This document shows positions 35,283 to 44,039 of a DNA stretch of 63,167 bases, piece by piece. Position numbers and translations under genes: made by a program. The notes below the pieces were generated by a model. It made no database searches and was not told the origin of the DNA. It worked only from the letters and a program-made list of their open reading frames with translations. Positions within the stretch are counted from its first letter, which is position 1, and the number at the start of each line of letters is the position of its first letter. This DNA is from Verrucomicrobiaceae bacterium UBA7681 (GTDB lineage: Bacteria; Verrucomicrobiota; Verrucomicrobiia; Verrucomicrobiales; Verrucomicrobiaceae): assembly GCA_002482965.1 (NCBI GenBank), contig DLGZ01000053.1, positions 282,491-345,657 on the forward strand, given 5' to 3'.

Positions 35283-36113
35283 ATGCAGCGAAAAACTCCC
35301 ATGCTCACCGATTACCACACGCACACGCCGCTTTGCCTGCATGCCGAGGGCAATCCCGTCGATTACGCACGTCACGCGCAGAGCATCGGCCTCGCGGAGA
35401 TCGGCCTGTCGGATCACAACCCCATGCCGGAGAAGTTCGACGACTGGCGCATGCTCCTCTCCGACCTGCCGCGCTACTTTGAACTAGTCAACGAAGCCCG
35501 CACCGCGCTACCAGATTTCCCCATCCGTCTCGCCCTCGAATGCGACCACATCGAAGGCTATCAGAAGTGGATCGACGAGACCGCGGCCATGGCAGACTGG
35601 GACTACCTCATCGGCAGCGTGCACTACATCCATGACGGCATCGCCGTGGATGACCCCAAGCACGTCTCACGCTGGAAAACCGCCTCCGACATCGAGCACA
35701 TGTGGGGCATGTACTGGAAGCTCTACGAACAGATGATCCGCACCCAGCAGTTCGACTTCCACGCGCACCCCGACCTCGCCAAACGCTTCGGCCTGCGCCC
35801 TGCGGGCGATCTGCGGCCCTACTACGAGCCCGTGATCCAGGCCCTAGTCGATACCAACGGCATCCTCGAAGTCAGCACCGCCGGCCTGCGCAAAGACGTG
35901 CGCGAGATCTATCCCGCCCGCGAGATGCTGGAAATGGCCTTCGCCGCCAAAGTGCCCATCGTCATCAATTCAGACGCGCATCTGCCCACGGACGTCGGCG
36001 TGGACTTCAATAAGGCGCTCGATCTCGTGCACAGCGTCGGCTACACGACCACCGTTCGATTCGAAAAGCGTCAGCGCAAAGTCGTCCCACTGCCAGAAAG
36101 GTGGCCGCTATGA
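35283..36113 (+). CDS. hisJ: PHP-domain histidinol-phosphatase (HisJ family)
   Basis: The protein has about 276 residues; ATGs at 35283 and 35301 are both possible and the conserved part starts at the second (MLTDYHTHTPLC). Metal-binding PHP motifs are 'DYHTHTPLC', 'EIGLSDHNPMP', 'LALECDHIEGYQ', 'DYLIGSVHYIH', 'DFHAHPDLAKRFG' and 'INSDAHLPTDVG'. This matches the HisJ histidinol-phosphatase pattern (histidine pathway, last but one step). Its stop overlaps the folP-like start (ATGA). No other his genes are in the window. Confidence 0.85.
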   Translation: MQRKTPMLTDYHTHTPLCLHAEGNPVDYARHAQSIGLAEIGLSDHNPMPEKFDDWRMLLSDLPRYFELVNEARTALPDFPIRLALECDHIEGYQKWIDETAAMADWDYLIGSVHYIHDGIAVDDPKHVSRWKTASDIEHMWGMYWKLYEQMIRTQQFDFHAHPDLAKRFGLRPAGDLRPYYEPVIQALVDTNGILEVSTAGLRKDVREIYPAREMLEMAFAAKVPIVINSDAHLPTDVGVDFNKALDLVHSVGYTTTVRFEKRQRKVVPLPERWPL

Positions 36114-36952
36114 TCTTCCAGGTACGACAGCACCGCATCGAGTTTCCCCGCCGTCCGCTGGTGATGGGGATCGTGAACATCAATGACGACTCCTTCTGCG
36201 GCGATGGCACGCTGGATCCCGGCCAGGCGCTGGCGCAGGCAAAACAGCAGCTTCAGGACGGCGCAGACATCATCGACATCGGTGCGGAAAGCGCCCGCAC
36301 CAACCGCGAGGCCATCAGCGTTTCAGAAGAAATCGACCGCCTGCTGCCCTTCATCGCCAAGTGGCCCGAGCTCAGCTCCCGCTTCAATGCCCCGCTGCTT
36401 TCCATCAACACCTGGCGCAGCGACGTCATCGCCGAAGTGCTGCCCTATGGCGGCGACCTCATCAACGACATCAGCGGCCTGCCTGACGCGTTCAACGCCA
36501 AGCTCTGCGCCGAGCACAATGCCGGACTGCTCATCATGCACAGCGTCGGCCAGCCGAAGGTGCCGCACACCCATGTGAAGTACGACAGCATCATGGATAC
36601 GCTGGAGCACTTCTTTGAGCAGCGCCTCGTCCTCGCAGAGAGCGTCGGCCTGCCGCGTGAAAACATCATGCTCGATCCCGGCATCGACTTCGCCAAACAG
36701 AAGGACGACAACCTCACCATCTATCGCGAACTCAAGCGCCTCCACCGCTTCGGGCGCCCCATCCTCCTGCCCGTTTCACGCAAGACCGTCATCGGCGATG
36801 TCCTCGGCATCCCCGCCTTGGAGCGCGACGCCGGCACCCAGGCCTGCATCGCCGCAGGCATGCATCGCGGCGCACAAATTTTCCGAGTTCACCACGTCAA
36901 AGCCGCCGTGCAAACCGTGAAAATGCTCTGGGCGGTCGAAAACGCCCGCTGA
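36110..36952 (+). CDS. folP: Dihydropteroate synthase-family protein, divergent
   Basis: This 280-residue TIM-barrel protein resembles FolP throughout: 'MGIVNINDDSFCGDGTL' (usually MGILNVTPDSFSDGG), 'IIDIGAESAR', 'LINDISGL', 'IMHSVGQPKV', 'NIMLDPGIDFAKQ', 'PVSRKTVIG', 'FRVHHVK'. Two positions differ from the standard enzyme. The loop-1 TPDS is NDDS, and the pterin-binding Asp of 'SVDT' is Asn100 ('SINTW'). It is either a lineage variant of the folate enzyme or a paralogue with another pterin-related job. It is translationally coupled to the PHP phosphatase gene. Confidence 0.78.
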   Translation: MIFQVRQHRIEFPRRPLVMGIVNINDDSFCGDGTLDPGQALAQAKQQLQDGADIIDIGAESARTNREAISVSEEIDRLLPFIAKWPELSSRFNAPLLSINTWRSDVIAEVLPYGGDLINDISGLPDAFNAKLCAEHNAGLLIMHSVGQPKVPHTHVKYDSIMDTLEHFFEQRLVLAESVGLPRENIMLDPGIDFAKQKDDNLTIYRELKRLHRFGRPILLPVSRKTVIGDVLGIPALERDAGTQACIAAGMHRGAQIFRVHHVKAAVQTVKMLWAVENAR

Positions 36953-37071
36953 ACGTAGGTAGGGTATGTTTGGCGCACTGCGGTTTTTCATCACCCCCAG
37001 CCCACTCCGCCAAACCGCCCGACTCTGGAGCACTCGTGGTCCCTTCCGTGACCGCAATCTGTTGGGCGCGC

Positions 37072-37380
37072 TCACTCCTCAAACTTCCACGACTTCCGCT
37101 TCGCGGGTTTGAGGTCCGTGCGTCCATACCTCTTCCGAAACACATCAAACGCGGTGTCAGACCCGTCCGCCTTCATCTGGTGCACCATCTGCAGCAGCAC
37201 CCCCAGCCGCCCCTTCGGAAACCCAGCCTTGTTGGCAAACCACCCCAGATATTCCGCCGGAATGTCATAAATCGGCACACCATGCGGCGGAAAATGCTGC
37301 GGCCCATATTTCCCAAACGGCATGAACGTCCGCCCGATCTCTTCCAGATCAGCGCGCATGCGTGCAGCGAGGTCTTCCAT
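37072..37380 (-). CDS. DUF3820-family protein
   Basis: The 102 residues from the ATG at 37380 (MEDLAARM) include 'FMPFGKYG', 'GVPIYDIPAEYLGWFANKAGFPKGRLGVLLQMVHQMKADG', which is the DUF3820 pattern. The family was once named putative quorum-sensing-regulated virulence factor, but no activity is established. It ends with a basic tail 'KPAKRKSWKFEE'. The stop of the upstream lipoprotein gene is 11 nt away, so they may form one unit. Confidence 0.75.
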   Translation of the reverse strand: MEDLAARMRADLEEIGRTFMPFGKYGPQHFPPHGVPIYDIPAEYLGWFANKAGFPKGRLGVLLQMVHQMKADGSDTAFDVFRKRYGRTDLKPAKRKSWKFEE

Positions 37381-37391
37381 GATGGATGATA

Positions 37392-37997
37392 TTACTCTTC
37401 GTAGCCCGCCCACAATATTTTCTCGTGCTTTCTGGCCTGGGCCTTGGGAACCAAAGACCAGCTTTTCTTCGCCAAACCACTGCGGGCGAGAACATCGTCG
37501 AGAATGATGGCAAACTGCTTCATGCTGGCGGGCGCATGATTGTCGCAGAAGATGCGCTTGGAACGGCCACCTTGTTCAAGCCAAAAGATCCACTGAGTTC
37601 CGTCGAAAACACCGGCTTCATAGGTCTTGGCCATGCTCATGAGCTGCAAACGAACCATGGCATCCGCGATCTCATCCCGCGCATCCCGGTCCAGTTTCAG
37701 TTCCACGGTTTCCCAACTGATCTCGTCAGGCCGTTGCCGATGCAGGCGGGTGGTGCCGTCCGGCTGCACAACCACGGTGTCGTAGCCATGCCATGTGCCG
37801 CCCCGGCCAAACGCCAGATGATAAGGCTTGGAAGGATTGAGGCGAAGTGGCGGACGGGTGTCAGGAACAACACTTCTCAGAGAATGATCCATGCCCTTTG
37901 GCCGTGGAGTTGTGTGTGGGCTTTTCGGGCCTGCACAACTGCACAGACTCCCGGCCATGATTGCTAAAGCCCAAAGAATGCACAGGCGTGATTTCAT
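37392..37997 (-). CDS. Putative lipoprotein of unknown function
   Basis: The 201-residue protein has a hydrophobic N-terminus ending 'MAGSLCSCAG', a plausible lipobox. The mature part is polar, with 'FGRGGTWHGYDTVVVQPDG' and 'IFWLEQGGRSKRIFCDNHAPA'. I do not recognise a domain. It lies between DAHP synthase (20 nt upstream) and the DUF3820 gene on the same strand. Confidence 0.6.
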   Translation of the reverse strand: MKSRLCILWALAIMAGSLCSCAGPKSPHTTPRPKGMDHSLRSVVPDTRPPLRLNPSKPYHLAFGRGGTWHGYDTVVVQPDGTTRLHRQRPDEISWETVELKLDRDARDEIADAMVRLQLMSMAKTYEAGVFDGTQWIFWLEQGGRSKRIFCDNHAPASMKQFAIILDDVLARSGLAKKSWSLVPKAQARKHEKILWAGYEE

Positions 37998-38017
37998 GGA
38001 ATGGGGGATATGAATGG

Positions 38018-39061
38018 CTATCGTAGCCCCGCATGCGCCTCGCGCAGCAGCGCCTCCGTCGTCTCCCAGTCAATGCACGCATCCGTGATCGACTGCCCAC
38101 GGACAAGCTGATCCAGCGGCTGCGGAAACTTCTGGCTCCCACCCACAAGATTGCTCTCCAGCATCGCACCAATGATGGCCTTCTGCCCAGCCACACGCTG
38201 ACGCACGATCTCCCGAAACACATCCGGCATCCGGCGGTGGTCCTTCGCGCAGTTGCCGTGGCTCGCATCAATCATGATGGCAGCTTTGAGCTTCGCAGCT
38301 TCAAGCCCGTCAATCGTCTCCCGCACGTCATCCGCTCCATAGTTTGGGCCGTCTTCACCGCCGCGCAAAATGATGTGGCAGTCCGGATTGCCACTGGTCG
38401 TGACGGCGGAGGCAACGCCCTCCTCACTCACCCCCAGAAAAGTCTGCGGCTGCATCGCCGCCTTGATCGCATTGACCGCCGGCGTGATGTGCCCAAACGT
38501 CCCATTCTTAAATCCAAGCGGCATGGACAAACCCGAAGCCATCTGGCGGTGCGTCTGCGACTCCGTCGTGCGTGCGCCGATGGCGCTCCAGCTGATCAAA
38601 TCAGCAATGTACTGCGGCGTGATGGGATCCAGCAGCTCCGTGGCCGTGGGCAATCCGAGATCGAGCACATCGCGCAAAATTTTCCGCGCCAGCCGCAACC
38701 CCTCTGGAATGTCGCAGCTTCCGTCAAGCCGGGGGTCCATGATCAGCCCCTTCCAACCAACCGTGGTGCGCGGCTTTTCAAAATACACGCGCATCACGAT
38801 GCAGAGCCGGTCCTTCAGTTCCTCTGCCAGCGCCGCGAGCTTCCGCGCATACTCCAACCCTGCCTCGGGATCATGGATCGAGCACGGACCCAGCACGACG
38901 AGAAAGCGTGAATCACTGCCAAAGAGAATATCGCGAATCTCCTGCCTCGAACGGGCCACGAAGGCGGTTTGCGCGTCCGTCGGCGCGATGTCGCTCATCA
39001 TGCCGCGCGGTGACGGCAGCGGAATGTTGGAGGCGATGTGGAGATTGGTGGTCTGGCTCAT
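38018..39061 (-). CDS. aroG: 3-deoxy-7-phosphoheptulonate synthase (DAHP synthase, class I)
   Basis: This 347-residue enzyme condenses PEP and erythrose-4-phosphate in the first step of the shikimate pathway. Motifs are 'VVLGPCSIHDPEAGLEYA', 'MRVYFEKPRTTVGWKG', 'ATELLDPITPQYIADLISWSAIGART', 'PLGFKNGTFG', 'HIILRGG', 'IMIDASHGNCAKDHRRMP' and 'ACIDWETTEALL'. Length and motifs fit the AroF/AroG/AroH group. Which amino acid inhibits it cannot be told from sequence alone. Confidence 0.95.
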   Translation of the reverse strand: MSQTTNLHIASNIPLPSPRGMMSDIAPTDAQTAFVARSRQEIRDILFGSDSRFLVVLGPCSIHDPEAGLEYARKLAALAEELKDRLCIVMRVYFEKPRTTVGWKGLIMDPRLDGSCDIPEGLRLARKILRDVLDLGLPTATELLDPITPQYIADLISWSAIGARTTESQTHRQMASGLSMPLGFKNGTFGHITPAVNAIKAAMQPQTFLGVSEEGVASAVTTSGNPDCHIILRGGEDGPNYGADDVRETIDGLEAAKLKAAIMIDASHGNCAKDHRRMPDVFREIVRQRVAGQKAIIGAMLESNLVGGSQKFPQPLDQLVRGQSITDACIDWETTEALLREAHAGLR

Positions 39062-39095
39062 GGGGAGCCTTACATAAAGCCGGAACCGACTATCT

Positions 39096-40481
39096 TCAAT
39101 CTTCCTGCACCACCGGATTCTTCGGCTTGAGCACCACGTATAGAACCAAGCTCACCACCACGATCCCCCCCGCAATGAGCGGAGCCGTTTGCTGGGTTGT
39201 ATCCGGGCTGGTGATCGCGCTGTGAATGCGCGCATAGATGAGCGAGGCACAGGTCAATGCACCGAGCAGCGGCACAATCATCGGTGGCTCAAAACCGCCC
39301 CGTGGTTCATCCGGGCGGCGCTTCAGCACCAGCAGCGCAATGTTCACAATGGTGAAGACACTCAGAAGCAGCAGCACAGTGGATTCCGCGAGTTGTTTCA
39401 CGCCGCCGCTGAGAATGAGCACCGCAACAATGCCAAAGAGCACGAAGACCGCGATGTGCGGCGTGTGGCGCTTGGAATGGATGCGCCCCAAAATGGCGGG
39501 CAGCAGTCCCTGACGGCTCATGCCATAAAGCAGGCGTGAGCCCATGATGTAGTTCAGCAGCGCCGTGTTGCCGATCGCAAAAATAGTGATGCCCAGATAA
39601 AGACGATCAATGCCGCCCAGCCAGGGAGCGGCCCTGTGCGCCACGTCCATGAGCGGCGTTTTACTCGCCGCCAGCTCACGCCAAGGCACCACCGAAACCG
39701 CCGTGATCGCCACCGCCATGTAGATCAGTGTGGCCAAAATCATGGCTCCGATCAGGCCAAACGGCACATTCTTCCGCGGGTTCTTCACCTCTTCGCTCAC
39801 GTTCAGAATGTCCTCAAAGCCGATGAAGGAATAAAACGTCAGCACCGCTCCCTGCATGACTAGCGCCAGAGTGATGCCGGAGCCGGGACCGCCCGCCACC
39901 GTGTCGCCCGCTGTTTCCAGGTAATTGACACTCCCCCAGTAACGCACCCCGACCGCGATGATAAACAGCAGACCGGAAGCTTCCACGACGGTGCAGAGGA
40001 TGTTCAACCACATGCTTTCACGCAATCCGCGATAGATCACGCACCCAACGAGAAACACGATGCCGATGGCGACGAGCTTGATGTCGAGAGCAAACCCCAG
40101 CGCCTTTTCCAACTGTTCAGCAATGGCCTGTGCGCCGGTGGCCATGCTGGTCAGACCGCTCATCATCACGGCAAGTCCCACCACGTAACTGAGCAGCGGT
40201 TTGCGCAGGCCCTTCTGTGTGACATAGGCCGCGCCACCTGCTTTGGCGTATCGGCTGCCAACACAGGCATACGACAGTCCCGTCAGCATGGCGGCGATCA
40301 TCGCGGTCAAAAACGCGAGCCATACCGCATTCCCCAAGGAGTCGGCGGCGCGTCCGATGAGCGCATAAATGCCCGCTCCCAGCATCGAACCAAGTCCATA
40401 AAACAGCACCTGCCAGCCGCCGATCGTTGGCAGCAGAGAAGGCGGTGCGTCGGTTTTTGAAGAAAGAGCGGCGGGTTCCAT
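39096..40481 (-). CDS. APC-superfamily amino acid permease
   Basis: This 461-residue protein has about 12 transmembrane segments. The N-terminal 'LFYGLGSMLGAGIYALIGRAAD' carries the APC substrate/Na-site glycines (GSMLGAGIY). 'TFYSFIGFEDILNVSEEVKNPRKNVPFGL' is the conserved TM6-loop element. Lys- and Arg-rich cytoplasmic loops precede the C-terminal helices. It probably imports or exchanges amino acids across the inner membrane. The substrate is not predictable. Confidence 0.9.
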   Translation of the reverse strand: MEPAALSSKTDAPPSLLPTIGGWQVLFYGLGSMLGAGIYALIGRAADSLGNAVWLAFLTAMIAAMLTGLSYACVGSRYAKAGGAAYVTQKGLRKPLLSYVVGLAVMMSGLTSMATGAQAIAEQLEKALGFALDIKLVAIGIVFLVGCVIYRGLRESMWLNILCTVVEASGLLFIIAVGVRYWGSVNYLETAGDTVAGGPGSGITLALVMQGAVLTFYSFIGFEDILNVSEEVKNPRKNVPFGLIGAMILATLIYMAVAITAVSVVPWRELAASKTPLMDVAHRAAPWLGGIDRLYLGITIFAIGNTALLNYIMGSRLLYGMSRQGLLPAILGRIHSKRHTPHIAVFVLFGIVAVLILSGGVKQLAESTVLLLLSVFTIVNIALLVLKRRPDEPRGGFEPPMIVPLLGALTCASLIYARIHSAITSPDTTQQTAPLIAGGIVVVSLVLYVVLKPKNPVVQED

Positions 40482-40585
40482 GCTCTGCTACTAGCCGAGA
40501 ACGTGCCGCCCTGGAAGATAAAAAGCAGCCGCCCACATCGCGTGTTTCAGCGATGGGAGCGGCGTAGGTTTCAAGCACCGGTCAA

Positions 40586-40966
40586 TTACAGCACCGGGAT
40601 CTGGCGCGGCTTCGCCACTTCCTTTAGAGGCAGGCGAAGCGTGAGCACGCCATCTTCGAGCTTCGCGGTCATCTGCTCCTCATTCACCGGCGTGTTGAGA
40701 CGCAGGCGGAGGAGGTAGCCGACCGGTGAGAGCTCACGATGGAGCGCCTTCAGGCCTTCCGGGACGGCGGTGCTGCGTTCGCCACGAACGGTGAGGATGC
40801 TCTCCTCAAAGTCGAGCTTCACGCTGCTCTTCGGCACTCCGGGCATTTCGACGCGTACTTCATACGCTTCGGCAGTGCCGTTAATCTTGTAGAGTGGCTT
40901 GCGCAGAGATTCGGTGACGCCGGAGGTGGCGGGAGTACAGGTGCTGGGGGAACAGGTGGTATTCAT
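40586..40966 (-). CDS. Hsp20/alpha-crystallin small heat-shock protein (second of tandem pair)
   Basis: This 126-residue protein has an alpha-crystallin domain from about residue 25: 'EAYEVRVEMPGVPKSSVKLDFEESILTVRGER', 'YLLRLRLNTPVNEEQMTAKLEDGVLTLRLP'. There is a short Thr/Cys-rich N-terminus and no IxI tail beyond 'RQIPVL'. It is an ATP-independent holdase. It follows the other hsp20 gene after 39 nt. The leaders of the two genes share CAACTCC-AAAA and end in GACC just before the ATG, which suggests duplication including the 5' region. Confidence 0.9.
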   Translation of the reverse strand: MNTTCSPSTCTPATSGVTESLRKPLYKINGTAEAYEVRVEMPGVPKSSVKLDFEESILTVRGERSTAVPEGLKALHRELSPVGYLLRLRLNTPVNEEQMTAKLEDGVLTLRLPLKEVAKPRQIPVL

Positions 40967-41005
40967 GGTCGATTAGGGATGGTTTTTGGAGTTGGTTTGA
41001 GCAGA

Positions 41006-41443
41006 TCAGTTCAGGGTGATGGAGCGCGGTTTGCTGCGTTCCTGCTTCGGCAGCGTCACCGTCAGGATGCCGTCTTCGAGTTTCGCGGCGATGGCTTCAG
41101 CATTGACGCCATCGGGCACGGACACGGAGCGGGTGAGGCTGAAGGAGCTTTCTTTCTCGCCGTCCTTTTCGCGCTTTTCAGCAGCGACGGTGAGCAGGCC
41201 GTTGTTCAGTTCGATTTTGACATCTTCCTTCTTCACGCCCGGCACTTCAAAGCTGGCGAAGTAGTTGTCTTTGTCTTCATGCACATCGACCGCCAGCTTG
41301 TCACCGGCCACGCCGGGAAAAACCTCGCCGAGGTTGCTGATGAAGCTGCTCAAAGATGGCAGTCCTGCCAAAGGATGGCGGAACCATTCATCAAGGCCGG
41401 AGACACGGTTGATGCTGAAGGGATGGGTACGGATGATTTTCAT
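41006..41443 (-). CDS. Hsp20/alpha-crystallin small heat-shock protein (first of tandem pair)
   Basis: The 145 residues from the ATG at 41443 (MKIIRTHPF) have an N-terminal 40-residue segment followed by the alpha-crystallin domain: 'LAVDVHEDKDNYFASFEVPGVKKEDVKIELNNGLLTVAAEK', 'FSLTRSVSVPDGVNAEAIAAKLEDGILTVTLPK', ending with an 'RSITLN' tail containing the IxL-type contact. It is probably transcribed with the following hsp20 gene. The 592 nt upstream contain two small inverted repeats (41585-41622) and one dispersed repeat copy. No sure heat-shock promoter was recognised. Confidence 0.92.
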   Translation of the reverse strand: MKIIRTHPFSINRVSGLDEWFRHPLAGLPSLSSFISNLGEVFPGVAGDKLAVDVHEDKDNYFASFEVPGVKKEDVKIELNNGLLTVAAEKREKDGEKESSFSLTRSVSVPDGVNAEAIAAKLEDGILTVTLPKQERSKPRSITLN

Positions 41444-41584
41444 GGTCTGGATAGGTTGATTTGAGTTTTGGGAGTTGGAATCTCGTTCCACCCATTACTT
41501 GTGCATCAGCCGTGCCAGCCGCCATCCGTGCGCGTGGAAGCCTTGTAGAATCAGGGATCCAGCCTGTTCACCCTTTTTTGACGC

Positions 41585-41622
41585 CTCTCATCGAGAGACG
41601 TTTTGTGCCATAAAACTGGCAC
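41585..41622. promoter_or_regulatory. Two adjacent inverted repeats upstream of the hsp20 pair
   Basis: CTCTC-atc-GAGAG (41585-41597) and GTGCCA-N6-TGGCAC (41605-41622) lie 142-179 nt before the first hsp20 start codon. They could be binding sites or hairpins. They do not match the HrcA CIRCE element. The rest of 41623-41800 shows nothing I can name. Confidence 0.3.
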
Positions 41623-41803
41623 GTCTTGTCACTTCAGTGGGACATATTTGCCATTTGGACCGCTTCTCAAAAATTGTCCGAATGGCACTCGACATGGCCT
41701 GGTTTAGTCCACTTTTACAACGCTGTGCATCGTTCACTGCACCCTGAATTTTCTTATCTGCCCGTCATGACCTTTCGCCACTCCACTCCACTCCGCACCT
41801 CAC

Positions 41804-41940
41804 CAGCCCTGAAGGGGCTGCGTAATATAGCCCAGGGTCAGCCGAGTCTAAGCGAGGCGACCCTGGGTATGGCAAAACACGACCAGGAAGCAAACCCATC
41901 ACTACGTCGCACCCATCACCTACCAGCAGCGTCCGCAATG
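41804..41940. repeat. Dispersed structured repeat, copy A
   Basis: First of three copies. It has hairpin 1 CAGCCC-TGAAG-GGGCTG-type at 41804-41820, then a 9-bp outer stem CCCAGGGTC (41831-41839) with GACCCTGGG (41859-41867) enclosing GCCGAG...GCGAGGC. A conserved single-stranded-looking block with GACCAGGAAGCAAACCCATCAC and CCAGCAGCGTCC follows. It sits between the divergent-side end of terC and the hsp20 upstream region. It has no coding potential. Confidence 0.8.
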
Positions 41941-42035
41941 AGTCCCGCCGTAATCAAAGCCCACCGCCAGCTCCAAAACTAACGATTACCCCTCTAAACT
42001 GACCGCGATTCGTGACAGTCTTTTTGCGAACCGGC

Positions 42036-42812
42036 CTAGACTTTGGCAGCTCTCTTCTTCTGCGCCTTCAGGTTCAACATCTCCACCATCATCGAAAAGC
42101 CCATGGCAAAATAGATGTAGCCCTTCGGAATCACGAAGTGGAAACCTTCACCGATCAAGGCGGTGCCGATGAGAATCAGAAAGCTCAAGGCAAGCATCTT
42201 CACTGTCGGATGGCGTGTCACAAAATCACCCACAGCTCTGGCAAACAGCATCATGAAACCCACCGAGATCAGCACCGCCGTCACCATGATGGAAATGTGC
42301 TTCACCATCCCCACGGCGGTGATGACCGAGTCGAGCGAAAACACGATGTCCAGCAGCGCAATCTGCACCATCACTGCGCCAAACGCCGCACCTTTGCTGA
42401 CACTCTTGCGCACCTCGCCTTCGGGGTCGCCTTCGAATTTTTCATGAATCTCATGCGTGCTCTTGTAGATCAGGAAAAGACCGCCAAAAATGAGCACCAG
42501 GTCCTTGCCGCTGATCGCATGATCAAACACCTCAAACAGCGGCGTCGTCAGCGACATCACCCAGGTGATGGACAGCAGCAGCAGAATACGCGTCAGCATC
42601 GCCAGACCTAGACCCAAAAAACGGCCGCGCGGGCGGTCCGCCTCCGGCAGCTTGTCCACCAGGATGGAAATGAACACGATGTTGTCGATGCCCAGCACGA
42701 TTTCCAGCACGCACAGCGTCAGCATCGCCACCCACGCCTCCGGGTTCGCGACCCAGGAAAAGTCGAGCACGTTCAAATTGGCGGTTACAGCAGCGGCGGC
42801 GTTGGCAATCAT
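42036..42812 (-). CDS. TerC-family integral membrane protein
   Basis: This 258-residue protein has about seven transmembrane helices and the TerC signature 'LEIVLGIDNIVFISILV' with the acidic residues in the membrane. 'FGGLFLIYKSTHEIHEKFEG' and 'DIVFSLDSVITAVGMV' form the second acidic pair. TerC proteins are linked to tellurite resistance and, more recently, to manganese export or metal loading during protein secretion. It stands alone, with the repeat copy A after its stop. Confidence 0.92.
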   Translation of the reverse strand: MIANAAAAVTANLNVLDFSWVANPEAWVAMLTLCVLEIVLGIDNIVFISILVDKLPEADRPRGRFLGLGLAMLTRILLLLSITWVMSLTTPLFEVFDHAISGKDLVLIFGGLFLIYKSTHEIHEKFEGDPEGEVRKSVSKGAAFGAVMVQIALLDIVFSLDSVITAVGMVKHISIMVTAVLISVGFMMLFARAVGDFVTRHPTVKMLALSFLILIGTALIGEGFHFVIPKGYIYFAMGFSMMVEMLNLKAQKKRAAKV

Positions 42813-42943
42813 CAGGGTGGCGACGGTAGCCGAAAATGCCGTCTCGGCAAACGCCGGAGCGAATTTGCTGAAAGTACCTGATCCACGCTCACCTTGTGCA
42901 GCAAAGGCTTTTCCAATGTCGAAAATCCGTTCATAGATTCGCC

Positions 42944-43966
42944 ATGCCGCCAGCCAGCCTCGCAGACCTCGAAGAACGCCTCAGCCGTCCCACCCCTGCT
43001 GTCATCGAAATGATGAGCCGGCTTCCCGGCGACATCATCATTTTAGGCGCAGCAGGCAAGATGGGCCCCTCCCTCGCCCGTATGGCCAAACGCGCCAGCG
43101 ATGAGGCCGGCACACCGCGGCGCGTGATCGCCGTGTCACGCTTCAGTTCGCCGGGTTCGGCAGAGGAGTTTCAGCAGCATGGCATCGATGTCATCGCCAG
43201 CGATCTGCTCTCGGCCAACGCCGTGGCTTACCTGCCGCATGCGCCAAATGTCATCTACATGGTCGGCATGAAATTCGGCTCCACCGGCCAGGCACCCATG
43301 ACCTGGGCCATGAATGCATGGCTGCCCGGCCTCGTGTGTGAGCGCTACCACCGCAGCCGCATCGCCGCCTTTTCCACCGGCAACGTCTATGGCCTCGTCC
43401 CCGTCGAGCGCGGCGGCAGCCAGGAAGACGACGCCCTCAATCCCACCGGTGAATACGCCATGAGCTGCCTCGGCCGCGAGCGCATCTTCGAGCACTTCAG
43501 CCAGACCCGCGGCACCCCCGTCTCCCTCATCCGCCTCAACTACGCCTGCGACCTCCGCTACGGCGTCATGGTCGATATCGCACGCCAGGTCTGGAACGGC
43601 GAGCCTATCGATGTCACCATGGGCCATTTCAACACCATCTGGCAGGGCGATGCCAACGCCCTCTCCCTCCTCAGCCTCGCCAAAGCCAGCAGCCCCCCCT
43701 GGGTCGTCAACCTCACCGGCACCGCCACCCTCAGCGTACGCGAAGTCGCCCACCGCTTCGGCGAACTCTTCGGCAAGCCCGTCCAGATCACCGGCAAAGA
43801 ATCCCCCGACGCCCTCCTCAGCAATCCCTACCGCAGCTTCGTCGAACTCGGCGTCCCCTTCATCCGCGACGAAGAACTCACCGAATGGGTCGCAAGCTGG
43901 GTCTCCACCGGCGGCGAATCCCTCGGCAAACCCACCCACTTCGAGTCCCGGGACGGGAAGTTTTGA
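42944..43966 (+). CDS. NAD-dependent epimerase/dehydratase-like protein lacking the catalytic lysine
   Basis: This 340-residue extended-SDR-like protein starts at the ATG at 42944 (MPPASLADL). The nucleotide-binding loop is 'IILGAAGKMGPSLARM' (GxxGxxG), and 'FSTGNVYG' provides the Ser/Thr of the active site. The YxxxK motif reads Y171-A-M-S-C175, so the lysine is replaced by Cys. NAD binding is likely; classical SDR oxidoreduction is not. A C-terminal substrate domain is present. Codon use is strongly GC-biased here, in contrast to the AT-rich gene that follows. Confidence 0.85.
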   Translation: MPPASLADLEERLSRPTPAVIEMMSRLPGDIIILGAAGKMGPSLARMAKRASDEAGTPRRVIAVSRFSSPGSAEEFQQHGIDVIASDLLSANAVAYLPHAPNVIYMVGMKFGSTGQAPMTWAMNAWLPGLVCERYHRSRIAAFSTGNVYGLVPVERGGSQEDDALNPTGEYAMSCLGRERIFEHFSQTRGTPVSLIRLNYACDLRYGVMVDIARQVWNGEPIDVTMGHFNTIWQGDANALSLLSLAKASSPPWVVNLTGTATLSVREVAHRFGELFGKPVQITGKESPDALLSNPYRSFVELGVPFIRDEELTEWVASWVSTGGESLGKPTHFESRDGKF

Positions 43967-44039
43967 AGGAGTTGAATCCTCGCCTGGGTTTTTACTTTCA
44001 AGACCAATTTTAAATGAAAGAGCCCCCCACTACTATAAT

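Noticed and set aside
41590..41720. Sigma-54 promoter(s) upstream of hsp20 based on several TGGCAC boxes
   Set aside because: None is followed at the right distance by TTGC; the boxes are better explained as arms of a small inverted repeat.
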